Source: Thioploca sp. (GTDB lineage: Bacteria; Pseudomonadota; Gammaproteobacteria; Beggiatoales; Beggiatoaceae). From it: DNA of 64,000 bases. The DNA lies in the NCBI GenBank assembly GCA_012032555.1, contig JAAUSR010000001.1, positions 97,604 to 161,603 on the forward strand. The letters are read 5' to 3'. The translations under genes were made by a program, and so were the position numbers. Shown in pieces: positions 9,369-18,089 of the stretch (positions within the stretch are counted from its first letter, which is position 1; each line of letters begins with the position of its first letter). The notes under the pieces are model-generated. The model did no database searches, had not been told where the DNA came from, and saw only the letters and a list, made by a program, of their open reading frames with translations.

Positions 9369-9809
9369 TCATTTTTGCTGAAAATGCTGACAAAAAAATA
9401 ATTTTGTTGATGGGGTACATTCAATATTGTAAATTTCCCAGACCCAATAAGAAACAGCTTGTACTTCTTCAGCCGCTAAAGGTAATGCCAGGGGTGGCAT
9501 TAGACCCCAAGTATTAATAGCCATGGGAGGTAATTTAGACTTTGCTTTAGTCGGTTGTTGGATAAAGTTAGCGATGTGAGAAACCGCTTGTTCCCTATCA
9601 GTAAAAGTTTGATGATAGTGACCGGAAACCCCAACCATCGGTGGTGCATTTTTAGGGGGTGGTAGGTAATTATGACAAGTGATACACACTTTTTCATAAA
9701 CCGTTTTTCCTTGATTAAATAGTGCTTGATCGCGTTCTGTCGCTAAAACCAACTGATTCAGGTTAATCAGTAATAAGAAAATTATCAAAGGAAGGATTGC
9801 TTTCATCAT
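9369..9809 (-). CDS. Secreted monohaem c-type cytochrome
   Basis: This 146-residue protein has a Sec signal peptide (hydrophobic residues about 4-22) and a single haem c site CITCH near residue 42. Candidate axial methionines are in PPMVGV, PPMAINTWG and GLMPPLA. It resembles class I cytochrome c domains with a C-terminal helix (EEVQAVSYWVWEIY). It would act as a periplasmic electron carrier, for example between sulfur-oxidation enzymes and terminal oxidases, but no partner enzyme is adjacent. Two start codons are consecutive (9809 and 9806). It is divergent from the 10042 gene with about 230 bp between, which should contain both promoters. Confidence 0.8.
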   Translation of the reverse strand: MMKAILPLIIFLLLINLNQLVLATERDQALFNQGKTVYEKVCITCHNYLPPPKNAPPMVGVSGHYHQTFTDREQAVSHIANFIQQPTKAKSKLPPMAINTWGLMPPLALPLAAEEVQAVSYWVWEIYNIECTPSTKLFFCQHFQQK

Positions 9810-10041
9810 TTTTCTCTTTTAATTAAAGTAGTTAGCGGTTAAAATAAATTGTTGTATATCTACCCGCTCACGTTGAAATATTATCTTACAATAAGCAAAC
9901 AGCGAGTACCAATAAAAAATTAGACGCTATAATTAAGAAATAAAGCGTTTTACTTATCTGTTATTAAGAATTTCTCTTATTTCCTAAAAGTAAAATTCTA
10001 TTAAACTTTATTGTAAGCAATTTTTTTAAGAGTAAACTAAC

Positions 10042-11625
10042 ATGAGAAAGCAGAGACTACTCGTTGTTACAATGAGTGCTGCTCTGATAGGTATAATAAT
10101 GAGTGCAGTAGGTAATCATATTCAAGCAGCACCACAGAATTCGACCGCAATTGAAGCGAGTTGTAAAAGTAATGCGAATAAAAAATCGTGGTGTTCTGAA
10201 GTGCCCTTGGTAAAACCAGTACCACAACCAGAACAACAACCTGTTGCAGTTGAACCCAAACAACAATCAGTTCAACCACCGACTTCAAAATCAGAACCGC
10301 TCACTCAAGCCGAGCAAAATCTGAAACCGGATTCAATATCCGATTTAGAACCCAATCAACCTGATTTGGAACCGAATCAACCACCAGAACTAAAGCCGGA
10401 AATTAATTTGGCGCCAGAAATTAATTTAGATGACGAATTTGATTTCAATCGCTTTACCATTACAGAAGTTATAGCATTAAATGAACAACAATTATCGCTG
10501 TTATCAGCAGAAGACATTGCCACTTTACCCGTTGAAGTGATGTTTTATTTTAATACTGAGCAATTTCAATATTTTTTGGTTAATCTCACGCCTGCAGCGA
10601 TAAAAGGTTTCAATGCTAATCATCTCGCGGCATTGAGTATAGAGGCAATGAAAGCTTTTGATGCTCAAACCATTGCGGAACTTGATGTCATGGCGGTAAA
10701 AGGATTTGATGTTGAGCAACTCTTTAGTCTTAATCCGATAGTAATAGCTGGTTTTACTACTCAACAATGGGAAAATTTAGCCATTACCAGAGAATCACCG
10801 ATAACTATTGCGCCGGTTAACACAGAAACCACTGAATCAGCCGTGCTTCCATTAATTAGTGAGGTGGAAACATCATTAATTGAATCCGAACCCGTTAAAT
10901 TGGATAGCGATACCTCACCAGCGGCTTTGAATACCGATATGATAGCCACTACGGCCAATGAGAAAATAGTTATAGCAACAAGCGATACCTCACCAGCGGC
11001 TTTGAATACCGATCTAATAGCCACTACAGTAAGTGAGGAAATAGCTATAGTAACAGCGGATGTAGCAGATGCAACCGCAACGAAATCTAACCTTAACGAA
11101 GAAAATCCATTGGATAGTGATTTTTCACGAGATGTTCCGGTCACTGCACCCCGTGAGGAAATAGCTACAGAAACAGTGAGCATAGAACAGCCAACTGCAA
11201 CAAAATCGGTCTCTATCGAAAGTCCAAAGGTTGCTATTGTTCCTGAAGGAACGATGAATCCCATTTATTCACTTGATCAACAAATACTTATTATTCCTGA
11301 AGTTCAGGTTGAAGTTGCCGGAGAGATAGTTAGCTATGAGGCTAAAATGGCAGTGGTTGATAATGGGGATAACATGATATTAATTGAAGCTCAACCGATT
11401 GAATCAAAAGCGCAGCAAGGTATTGTGATTAGTAGCTTATCATTAGAAAATGGGGAATTAATTATTCCTTTAATGGAGATGGTTGATTCTTTAGGTCAGA
11501 TTACTTTTCTACAAGTTCAATTACAGTGGATTCAATTTAATCCATTGATATTTAAAGTTAATCATATTTATAATACGAATTACCTTTTAAATCATACAGA
11601 CGTAGTGAAGGAGGTGATGAACTGA
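10042..11625 (+). CDS. Secreted repeat protein with a 20-residue F/A-rich helical repeat, function unknown
   Basis: I do not recognise a named family. The 527-residue product has a signal peptide (cleavage near QAAPQ, residue ~30), then a P/Q/E-rich linker (residues ~55-130). A helical repeat region of about 115 residues follows (~133-250), built of roughly 20-residue units such as AIKGFNANHLAALSIEAMKA and AVKGFDVEQLFSLNP. An acidic T/S/A-rich stretch contains a nearly perfect 75-bp tandem duplication (33 identical bases at 10906-10938 and 10981-11013, i.e. 25 residues with DTSPAALNTD). The final ~110 residues are beta-rich. A strong terminator follows at 11710. The layout suggests a cell-envelope or extracellular structural protein. 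Confidence 0.6.
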   Translation: MRKQRLLVVTMSAALIGIIMSAVGNHIQAAPQNSTAIEASCKSNANKKSWCSEVPLVKPVPQPEQQPVAVEPKQQSVQPPTSKSEPLTQAEQNLKPDSISDLEPNQPDLEPNQPPELKPEINLAPEINLDDEFDFNRFTITEVIALNEQQLSLLSAEDIATLPVEVMFYFNTEQFQYFLVNLTPAAIKGFNANHLAALSIEAMKAFDAQTIAELDVMAVKGFDVEQLFSLNPIVIAGFTTQQWENLAITRESPITIAPVNTETTESAVLPLISEVETSLIESEPVKLDSDTSPAALNTDMIATTANEKIVIATSDTSPAALNTDLIATTVSEEIAIVTADVADATATKSNLNEENPLDSDFSRDVPVTAPREEIATETVSIEQPTATKSVSIESPKVAIVPEGTMNPIYSLDQQILIIPEVQVEVAGEIVSYEAKMAVVDNGDNMILIEAQPIESKAQQGIVISSLSLENGELIIPLMEMVDSLGQITFLQVQLQWIQFNPLIFKVNHIYNTNYLLNHTDVVKEVMN

Positions 11626-11709
11626 ATAGCTGATGAGTTATAACCGTTAGATTTTCCTTCCCTAGTTTTAAGGGAACATGTTGACTTAATTAAGGTAAAA
11701 GACAATTTT

Positions 11710-11738
11710 GGTGAGTTCTGTGAACTCACCTTTTTTTT
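11710..11738 (+). terminator. Rho-independent terminator
   Basis: A perfect 9-bp stem GGTGAGTTC/GAACTCACC (11710-11718 and 11722-11730) with a TGT loop is followed by eight T residues. It ends the transcript of the secreted repeat protein 85 bp upstream. Confidence 0.93.
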
Positions 11739-11944
11739 AACTCGGTTTTAGCGATAACGCTAAATAATTTATAATAATGTTATCTTAGCACGACTATTTT
11801 TGCTTATAACATACGGGGTCAGTGTTGCTCATCTTTAATATCAAAATCACAGTTAACTCTGCTTGGCAAAAATTATCCTAAACATCTATACTGTATGTTA
11901 AAGATAAAATATTTTAATTAGTCAATAATTTATAATCTATTCTT

Positions 11945-12499
11945 ATGAAAAAAATTAATTATTTTAACCTATTAAAATTTTTAGTGTTACTACTGTTAGT
12001 AACTGGACTAAATTTGGCTTGCGCCGTTAGATTAAAACCGGCTTACCTAACCGGTATTAGTTTCGCTAGACAGCCGGAGTCACCAGCTATTGTTGCTGTT
12101 CCCATTAATACAATGAAAACGCAAACGACTGGTCAGGGTTTGCGATACACTTTGGATGCGGTTTTTTTTGATGTAGATAAAGCGACTCTATTACCGGAGG
12201 GGAAACGTAAAGTTGAAGAATTTTCTAGAGTTATTCAACAATATGGTTCCCGAACCGTGTTGATAGAAGGACATACCGATAATACCGGAGATAAAGCCTA
12301 TAACCAAAGCTTATCTGAACGTCGTGCTAAGGCAGTACGTGATATTTTTGTAGCTCAGGGTATTAGCTCTCCAAGATTTATTACTAAAGGTTTTGGAGAA
12401 ACACGACCGGTGAGTTCTAATGCAACCAAACAAGGACGACAACAAAACCGCCGAGTAGAAATTGTTATTTTAAATGAGGGAGAAACTCCCGCTATTTGA
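11945..12499 (+). CDS. OmpA-family peptidoglycan-associated lipoprotein
   Basis: This 184-residue protein has a lipoprotein-like signal (long Leu/Val-rich helix ending L-N-L-A-C, Cys near residue 26) and a C-terminal OmpA domain from about residue 60. The peptidoglycan-binding signature is complete: FFDVDKATLLPEG, IEGHTDNTGD, LSERRAKAVRDIF, GFGETRPVSSN and QNRRVEI. It should tether the outer membrane to the cell wall. It precedes dsrN by 42 bp on the same strand but is functionally unrelated, and whether they are co-transcribed is unclear. Confidence 0.88.
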   Translation: MKKINYFNLLKFLVLLLLVTGLNLACAVRLKPAYLTGISFARQPESPAIVAVPINTMKTQTTGQGLRYTLDAVFFDVDKATLLPEGKRKVEEFSRVIQQYGSRTVLIEGHTDNTGDKAYNQSLSERRAKAVRDIFVAQGISSPRFITKGFGETRPVSSNATKQGRQQNRRVEIVILNEGETPAI

Positions 12500-12541
12500 A
12501 ACAGTTTCAGCAGCCTACTTTAGAAGGAAGAAGTCCAAGCT

Positions 12542-13969
12542 ATGCCTTATTTTCTTATTTCCGCGACACATAAATCATCGGGTAAAACGACAATCACTTT
12601 AGGATTATGTGCTGCTTTTACTAGCCGAGGCTTGATTATTCAACCCTTTAAAAAAGGCCCCGATTACATTGACCCTTTATGGTTAACTCAAGCCGCTCAG
12701 CGCCCCTGCCATAATCTGGATTTTCAAACCATGACTACTGAAGAAATTCAGAGAAATGTAGCTTGGTATAGTCAAGATGCTGATCTGAGTATTATCGAAG
12801 GAAATATGGCCTTTTATGATGGCATTGATCTCGAAGGTAGTAACAGTAATGCCGCTTTGGCTAAATTACTCAAAGCACCCGTTATCCTTGTGTTGGATAC
12901 GCATGGCATGACTCGCAGTATTGCACCTTTGTTATTAGGCTATCAAGCTTTTGATCCCGAAGTATATATTGCCGGGGTTATTCTTAACTTAGTTGGTGGA
13001 ACTCGACATGAAGGTAAATTACGAGAAACGATTGAACATTATACCGATATTCCCGTCATTGGTGCGATACCCCGCGATCCGAATATAATCATTGCAGAAC
13101 GCCATTTAGGTTTGATCCCTAGTTATGAAGCCAATCAGGCACAAACTAAAATCAACACCATTGTTAATCGTATTACCCATCAGATTGATTTAAGTCACCT
13201 CATCAAAATTGCCCGACAAGCACCACCTCTCCCTTTAGTAACTAGAGAAGAAATACACTCTCCGGTTACGCTAACCCCGACGGTTAAAATCGGGATTATC
13301 CGTGATGCCGCTTTTGGTTTTTACTACCCAGGTGATTTAGCCGCCTTAGAAGCCAGCGGTGCTCAACTTATTTTCATTGATGCGCTACACGATTCTAACT
13401 TGCCTCCTGTTGATGGCTTATTTATTGGAGGAGGGTTTCCAGAAGTTTATATGGAAAAACTGGCACAAAATCATACCTTAAAACAAGATATCCGCAATGC
13501 GATTGAACAAGGTATGCCAGTTTACGCCGAATGTGGTGGGTTGATGTATTTAGCCCGTCAATTAATTTGGCAAGATAAAACCGGTGATATGGTTGGTGCC
13601 TTACCGTTTGACACGATGATGACCACTCGTCCACAAGGTCGAGGCTATGTCCACCTGCGAGAAACTGGACACGGATTATGGCCATTACGCGATGCGATGG
13701 CACAACCCACTGTGTTTCATGCACATGAGTTTCATCATTCGCAAGTGATTAATTTACCCAATCATCTCCCATTTGCCTATGAAGTCCTACGGGGACATGG
13801 ATTAGATGGACAGCATGATGGCATTATTTATAAAAATACTTTAGCGAGTTATACGCACTTACGTGATGTGGAAAATAACCGCTGGACCCAACGTTTTATC
13901 AAATTTATCCGTCAATGTAATCAACAATGCACTACTTTGTCCTCTCATCCGCTTTGCCAAATGGAATGA
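12542..13969 (+). CDS. dsrN: DsrN, sirohaem/cobyrinate a,c-diamide synthase-type glutamine amidotransferase
   Basis: This 475-residue member of the CobB/CbiA family has an N-terminal ATP-binding domain (P-loop variant SATHKSSGKTT, KKGPDYIDP) and a C-terminal triad-type glutamine amidotransferase domain with nucleophile Cys331 in YAECGGLMYL and a downstream His in HAHEFHHS. CobB/CbiA amidates cobyrinic acid. In sulfur oxidisers the dsr-linked paralogue DsrN is thought to amidate sirohaem for dissimilatory sulfite reductase. The next gene is a DsrR homologue, which decides for DsrN over a cobalamin enzyme, and no other cob/cbi genes are near. A GAAGGAAG Shine-Dalgarno precedes ATG. The rest of the dsr cluster (dsrABEFHCMKLJOP) is not in the window. 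Confidence 0.88.
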   Translation: MPYFLISATHKSSGKTTITLGLCAAFTSRGLIIQPFKKGPDYIDPLWLTQAAQRPCHNLDFQTMTTEEIQRNVAWYSQDADLSIIEGNMAFYDGIDLEGSNSNAALAKLLKAPVILVLDTHGMTRSIAPLLLGYQAFDPEVYIAGVILNLVGGTRHEGKLRETIEHYTDIPVIGAIPRDPNIIIAERHLGLIPSYEANQAQTKINTIVNRITHQIDLSHLIKIARQAPPLPLVTREEIHSPVTLTPTVKIGIIRDAAFGFYYPGDLAALEASGAQLIFIDALHDSNLPPVDGLFIGGGFPEVYMEKLAQNHTLKQDIRNAIEQGMPVYAECGGLMYLARQLIWQDKTGDMVGALPFDTMMTTRPQGRGYVHLRETGHGLWPLRDAMAQPTVFHAHEFHHSQVINLPNHLPFAYEVLRGHGLDGQHDGIIYKNTLASYTHLRDVENNRWTQRFIKFIRQCNQQCTTLSSHPLCQME

Positions 13970-14047
13970 ATCGGATAGTTGAAAAATGAAAAATGACTCT
14001 CCATTGTTTGCTTTAATCTGTCAACGTCCTTATTAAGGAATCCGCTT

Positions 14048-14365
14048 ATGTTCAAAGTCACTCAACGTGCCGCTACTCAAATTTTAACTGCCGCTCAGCA
14101 AAGCAATTTAACTGGTTTAGCTTTACGCTTGGCACCACAGCGTAATCCCGATGGTAGTATTGAATATAATAAAATGGGTTTTGATCAAATTAATGCTGGA
14201 GATGTTCACCTCACGTGTGAAGGTGTTGACATTGTTTTTGAACCGATCTATAAAGCGTTACTCAATGGTGCTACCCTGGATTTTGTCGAGATTGAACCGG
14301 GATCTTTTAGCTTTATTTTTTTGAACCCCAATGACCCGACTTACATTCCGCCTAGCGAAAATTGA
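14048..14365 (+). CDS. dsrR: DsrR, A-type carrier-like protein lacking Fe-S cysteines
   Basis: This 105-residue protein has the HesB/IscA fold pattern (start FKVTQRAATQIL, AGDVHLTCEGVDIVFEP, DFVEIEPGSFSFIFLNP). It retains only one cysteine instead of the three that bind Fe-S clusters in A-type carriers. Loss of these cysteines is characteristic of DsrR, a sulfur-oxidiser protein reported to affect dsr expression post-transcriptionally. It follows dsrN by 78 bp with an AAGGAA ribosome-binding site, as in the dsr clusters of purple sulfur bacteria (dsrN-dsrR-dsrS). dsrS is not seen next; a pterin dehydratase gene occupies that position. Confidence 0.87.
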   Translation: MFKVTQRAATQILTAAQQSNLTGLALRLAPQRNPDGSIEYNKMGFDQINAGDVHLTCEGVDIVFEPIYKALLNGATLDFVEIEPGSFSFIFLNPNDPTYIPPSEN

Positions 14366-14392
14366 TCAATATATTTAACTGAGACAGCCTTT

Positions 14393-14758
14393 ATGAGTCG
14401 CTTACTGACAAAACATTGCCAACCGTGTGAAGGTGATATTCAACCGTTTACGAGAGAAGAAGCTCAAGCTTTTTTAACTCAAGAAATACAAGAATGGTGC
14501 CTTAATGAAACTGCAACCGAAATCAGCCGGGCTTATAAATTTAAAGATTACTATGAAACGATGGCTTTTGTGAACGGAGTTGCTTGGATTGCTCATCAGG
14601 AAAATCATCATCCTAATTTGGAAATTAGTTATTGCCGCTGTTTAGTTCGTTATTGTACGCATGCGATTAATGGCTTATCTGAAAATGACTTTATCTGTGC
14701 AGCTAAAGTTGATGCTTTACTGTCGCCGCCTCAAGGCATTGCTCTCTGTAAACCTTGA
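14393..14758 (+). CDS. phhB: Pterin-4a-carbinolamine dehydratase
   Basis: This 121-residue protein is a 4a-hydroxytetrahydrobiopterin dehydratase (PCD/DCoH family). The family motif is complete: E-N-H-H-P-N-L-E-I-S-Y, then C-T-H-A and a downstream Asp in SENDF. It dehydrates 4a-hydroxy-tetrahydropterin. In bacteria without phenylalanine hydroxylase it is often tied to molybdopterin or other pterin chemistry. It lies only 27 bp after dsrR on the same strand, so it may be co-transcribed with dsrNR. That link to sulfur oxidation is my inference. Confidence 0.9.
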   Translation: MSRLLTKHCQPCEGDIQPFTREEAQAFLTQEIQEWCLNETATEISRAYKFKDYYETMAFVNGVAWIAHQENHHPNLEISYCRCLVRYCTHAINGLSENDFICAAKVDALLSPPQGIALCKP

Positions 14759-14832
14759 TTTTATGAGTCGTCTAAGTTACTCATGCTTAAACTGCTGGTA
14801 TTTAATTCTTAAGAGCAAAGTTATCTCTTAGG

Positions 14833-15020
14833 TTACCAGAATTCCAACGAATATTCTGAAAATAATTTTGACATTGGCTGGAAGAGCAAATTACTATTTC
14901 TTGCTATCTTCGTATTGGTCTTTAGTGCCATGAGTTCTGCCACTAATTGGTTAAATCCTTTATCGATATCACCTTTTTTGGCTTTGATAACAATTAACGC
15001 CGGTTTTGACCGAATTAAAT
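14833..15020 (-). pseudogene. Relic of a PD-(D/E)XK-like protein
   Basis: Reading the minus strand from about 15020, one frame gives KPALIVIKAKKGDID followed by KGFNQLVAELMAL, running to a TAA at 14833-14835. The A-K-K-G-D...G-x-x-Q-L-x-A-E-L pattern resembles the core of small PD-(D/E)XK nuclease-like proteins common in Beggiatoaceae and filamentous cyanobacteria. The upstream half is missing and there is no start codon, so this is a decayed fragment. It fills most of the 360-bp gap between phhB and the TAXI gene. Confidence 0.4.
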
Positions 15021-15118
15021 AATTTAAATATCCACTCTATCATCAATTTCGCTGAATGGAATCTAAAGATCGGCAATAAACCGCCGATCTATTTCAGTTA
15101 ACTTCAATTCAATATAAA

Positions 15119-16108
15119 CTAAAGCTTACCTAATCTCTCTTTAGCACCATCAGCTGATTTCTCAAGTGATTTCATCAAACTATCTAAACCAGCGCCAGTT
15201 TTTAATGAAGCTGTATTAGCCAATTTTTGCATCCATCCTTGTTGGGGTAATAAGTTTGTTTCCGATGTTTCTTGGATTTTTTTGATAGCCGATTGTTGTA
15301 CCATCGCGGCACGACCTTGAAGTGCTTCTGGTTTGATTGCAACAATAGCAGCCGGTACATTAGCCGTTTCAATCTGTTGAGCACCACCTCCTAGCCCAAA
15401 CCATTTAGCATTTTTAACCGTTACCGGCTTAATTCGGAAAGTTTCACCGAAGGTAATCATGTCCGGATCAACCACACCCATAATCATTAACCCAGATTCA
15501 TTAATAGCAGTAAATAAAGGATTCTCCGGATTGGGAACTTGAGCAATAAAACCCAGTTTCACTTCGCCGGACTTCACTGCGGCAACCAGCGCCGGACGGT
15601 CGGCATAAACCTTAACCGCGATATTAGCTAAGGGTGATCCTTGAACACTTTTAAGGGCATTAAATACCGCCGCATCACCGGATAACTCTCCTGGTAATCC
15701 AATACTCAAAAGAAAAGCATTGTTACGAACGCCAATCCAACTGCCTACCGCTTCTAACACTTCCGGTTTGCCAAAAACAAACAAAGATTCATCACCAATA
15801 CGTTTTATTATGGTATATTTACTCGCAAAAACTGGATCTTTCGTCCATTCTTCGGCAACATTACTTTTGGCTAAAGCAATGTTAACTTCACCATTTTCTA
15901 ACCGTTTTTTATTATCCAGCGTGCCTTGAGTCTCTATTGCTTTACATTCAAAAAGTTGCCCTAAAGCCGGGCAAATCGCTTTCGCAATGTTGATATATTC
16001 ACCCGTTTTGGGCCCGCCAGCAACGGTAAAAATGTTATCTTCCGCTGCTGAAACGAGGAAAGAAGCCAGCGAATACCACAAAAAGAGAATCACTTGCATC
16101 ACTTTCAT
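15119..16108 (-). CDS. TAXI-family TRAP transporter solute-binding protein
   Basis: The product (about 329 residues) has a signal peptide followed by FTVAGGPKTGEYINIAK and a G-T-L-D-N-K-K-R-L-E-N-G-E-V-N-I-A-L segment. This is the TAXI (TRAP-associated extracytoplasmic immunogenic) pattern, in which a solute such as glutamate or a dicarboxylate is bound. I chose ATG 16108 because TTGGAGAC precedes it and it starts the signal peptide (MKVMQVILFLW); the longer frame to 16150 adds 14 charged residues. No TRAP membrane subunits are adjacent. The C-terminal ~60 residues (EKSADGAKERLGKL end) are helical and extend past the usual domain. The substrate cannot be told. Confidence 0.75.
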   Translation of the reverse strand: MKVMQVILFLWYSLASFLVSAAEDNIFTVAGGPKTGEYINIAKAICPALGQLFECKAIETQGTLDNKKRLENGEVNIALAKSNVAEEWTKDPVFASKYTIIKRIGDESLFVFGKPEVLEAVGSWIGVRNNAFLLSIGLPGELSGDAAVFNALKSVQGSPLANIAVKVYADRPALVAAVKSGEVKLGFIAQVPNPENPLFTAINESGLMIMGVVDPDMITFGETFRIKPVTVKNAKWFGLGGGAQQIETANVPAAIVAIKPEALQGRAAMVQQSAIKKIQETSETNLLPQQGWMQKLANTASLKTGAGLDSLMKSLEKSADGAKERLGKL

Positions 16109-16208
16109 ATTATGTCTCCAAATTAGAATCATTCGAACCAATCGGTCCATTTTTAAGAAAATTACTTCATAAGAAAATCATAATCATAATAGTTAATTCA
16201 TTGAAAAG

Positions 16209-17363
16209 TTACAATACCTCAGCTAAGGTCATTATCAAATTATCTAGCTGCTGTTCTTCATGGGAAGCGGATAACGTCACTCTTAAACGTGCTGTTCCTT
16301 GAGGTACTGTTGGTGGACGAATAGCGGTGACGATAATTTTGCGTTTATATAAAGCTTGGCTGACGGCTAAGGCACGTTCTGTTTTTTCTAAAAGAATCGG
16401 TTGTATGGGTGTTACTGAAGGCATTAAAGGTAATTGGAATTGGTCAGCGACAGTACGAAAATAGGTAATCAGTTGTTGCAAACGTTGCCTTCGCCAATTT
16501 TCTTCTTGAGCAATAATTAAACTGGTGCGAATCGTTTCTGCTAAAGCTGGTGGTAAAGCGGTGGTGTAAATGTAACTGCGGGCGGTTTGGATTAAGGTCT
16601 CAATCAGCAATTCGCTTCCTGCCACAAAGGCACCTAATACGCCAAAAGCTTTGCCTAAAGTTCCCATTAAAATCGGGACATCGTCTACGCTTAAGTTATA
16701 TTCTTGGACAGTACCACGACCGGTTTTACCCAATACGCCTAAACCATGTGCATCATCTACCATCAGCCAAGCTTGATAAGTTTTCGCCAATTGTACTAAT
16801 TGAGGTAAATTGGCTAGATCGCCATCCATACTAAATACACCATCAGTAGCAATGAGTTTATGTCGAGCAGTGGATCGAGCCAGCAATCTTTCTAAAACAG
16901 AGAGATCTTGATGAGGATAACGATGGATTTGTGCGCGTGACAGTAGAGCGGCATCAATGAGAGAAGCGTGATTAAGTTTATCTAAAAAGATAGCATCATG
17001 GCGATCGAATAAAGCGGTAATAACCCCTAAATTAGCCATATAACCGGTTGAAAATAAAAGTGCTCGTTCGCGTCCAGTATAAGTAGCTAATTCGGTTTCG
17101 AGAGCATGATGAGCTTGAGTGTGTCCAGTGATAAGATGGGAAGCACCACTGCCTACCGCATAATGAGCGACAGCTTGTTGTAAAGTTTTTATTAATCGTG
17201 GATGATTAGCCAAACCGAGATAATCATTACTACAAAAGGCTAAGTAAGGCTGATCTTCTATCCATAAAATAGGTGCTTGTGGACCACAATGAATTTGGCG
17301 AGTTCGGTACAAAGCCGCTCGTTGACGTTGTTGGAGTAGCGTTTGTAGAAAATCTTGCATCAT
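16209..17363 (-). CDS. bioF: 8-amino-7-oxononanoate synthase
   Basis: BioF condenses pimeloyl-ACP/CoA with alanine, the first committed step of biotin ring assembly. It is a PLP alpha-oxoamine synthase. Visible marks are FCSNDYLGLANHP, the GSGASHLITG loop, FLDKLNHASL, GVFSMDGDLA, MVDDAHGLGV and the PLP-lysine context LGTLGKAFG. The C-terminal TAIRPPTVPQGTARLRVTLSA is near-identical to the family consensus. The start is taken at the MMQDF codon (17363), which matches relatives; the frame could extend to 17414 but would overlap bioD. It is divergent to bioD with only 22 bp between start codons. Confidence 0.95.
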   Translation of the reverse strand: MMQDFLQTLLQQRQRAALYRTRQIHCGPQAPILWIEDQPYLAFCSNDYLGLANHPRLIKTLQQAVAHYAVGSGASHLITGHTQAHHALETELATYTGRERALLFSTGYMANLGVITALFDRHDAIFLDKLNHASLIDAALLSRAQIHRYPHQDLSVLERLLARSTARHKLIATDGVFSMDGDLANLPQLVQLAKTYQAWLMVDDAHGLGVLGKTGRGTVQEYNLSVDDVPILMGTLGKAFGVLGAFVAGSELLIETLIQTARSYIYTTALPPALAETIRTSLIIAQEENWRRQRLQQLITYFRTVADQFQLPLMPSVTPIQPILLEKTERALAVSQALYKRKIIVTAIRPPTVPQGTARLRVTLSASHEEQQLDNLIMTLAEVL

Positions 17364-17385
17364 GAATAAGTTTGTAGGAGTAACC

Positions 17386-18069
17386 ATGAAATCAACTTGG
17401 TTTATCACCGGCACCGATACCGGGATAGGTAAAACGGGGTGTACTTTAGCATTAATTCAATATTTTAAAAATCAAGGCTTCCGTGTAGCGGGGATGAAGC
17501 CCATTGCGACGGGTTGTTATTATCAACAGGGTAACTTAAGAAATCGTGACGCTGAAGTAATTTTAACAACAAGTGGACTTGAAGTACCTTATGAATGGGT
17601 GAATCCTTATGCGTTTGAACCACCGATTGCGCCTCATTTAGCAGCGATACACGCTGGAATAACCATTGAAGTAGCCGCTATTGTTGATAAATACCAGCAA
17701 TTATGCAATCACGCGGATATTATTATCATTGAAGGCATTGGTGGGTGGCGAGTTCCTATTAATACCAAACAAACATTAACCGATCTCGTATTAGCACTCA
17801 ATATCCCCGTTATTTTAGTAGTTGGTTTACGGTTAGGGTGCATTAATCACGCTTTATTAACGGCTGAAACTATTCAAAGCGATGGTTGCACTTTAGCTGG
17901 GTGGATAGCTAATTCTATTGATCATCAGTTTGATACGCTAGGTTCAATAGCAACCCTAAAGCCACGCTTGATGACTCCTTTACTAGCACAAATACCTTAT
18001 TTAATTGACCCGGAGCCGTTACAATTTGCTCAAACATGGCCAGCTATCACAACCGATTTAACTGGATAA
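17386..18069 (+). CDS. bioD: Dethiobiotin synthetase
   Basis: BioD closes the ureido ring of dethiobiotin using ATP and CO2. The 227-residue protein begins MKSTWFITGTDTGIGKT, the diagnostic P-loop, and carries KPIATGC, RDAEVIL and IIEGIGGWRVPI. I chose ATG 17386 with GGAG spaced 6-8 nt upstream; the earlier in-frame codon at 17362 would overlap the bioF start. Its TAA stop is part of a TAACTGA heptamer (18067-18073). bioA is 36 kb away in this window and bioB, bioC and bioH are absent, so biotin genes are dispersed. Confidence 0.94.
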   Translation: MKSTWFITGTDTGIGKTGCTLALIQYFKNQGFRVAGMKPIATGCYYQQGNLRNRDAEVILTTSGLEVPYEWVNPYAFEPPIAPHLAAIHAGITIEVAAIVDKYQQLCNHADIIIIEGIGGWRVPINTKQTLTDLVLALNIPVILVVGLRLGCINHALLTAETIQSDGCTLAGWIANSIDHQFDTLGSIATLKPRLMTPLLAQIPYLIDPEPLQFAQTWPAITTDLTG

Positions 18070-18089
18070 CTGATAATTAATTATAGCGG

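Noticed and set aside
10761..11264. 167-codon minus-strand frame within the secreted repeat protein gene
   Set aside because: Low-complexity V/S/A-rich translation caused by the tandem repeats on the other strand; no start context.
12542..13969. Cobalamin-pathway cobB/cbiA assignment
   Set aside because: The adjacent dsrR and the lack of other cobalamin genes favour DsrN; biochemical specificity cannot be seen directly.
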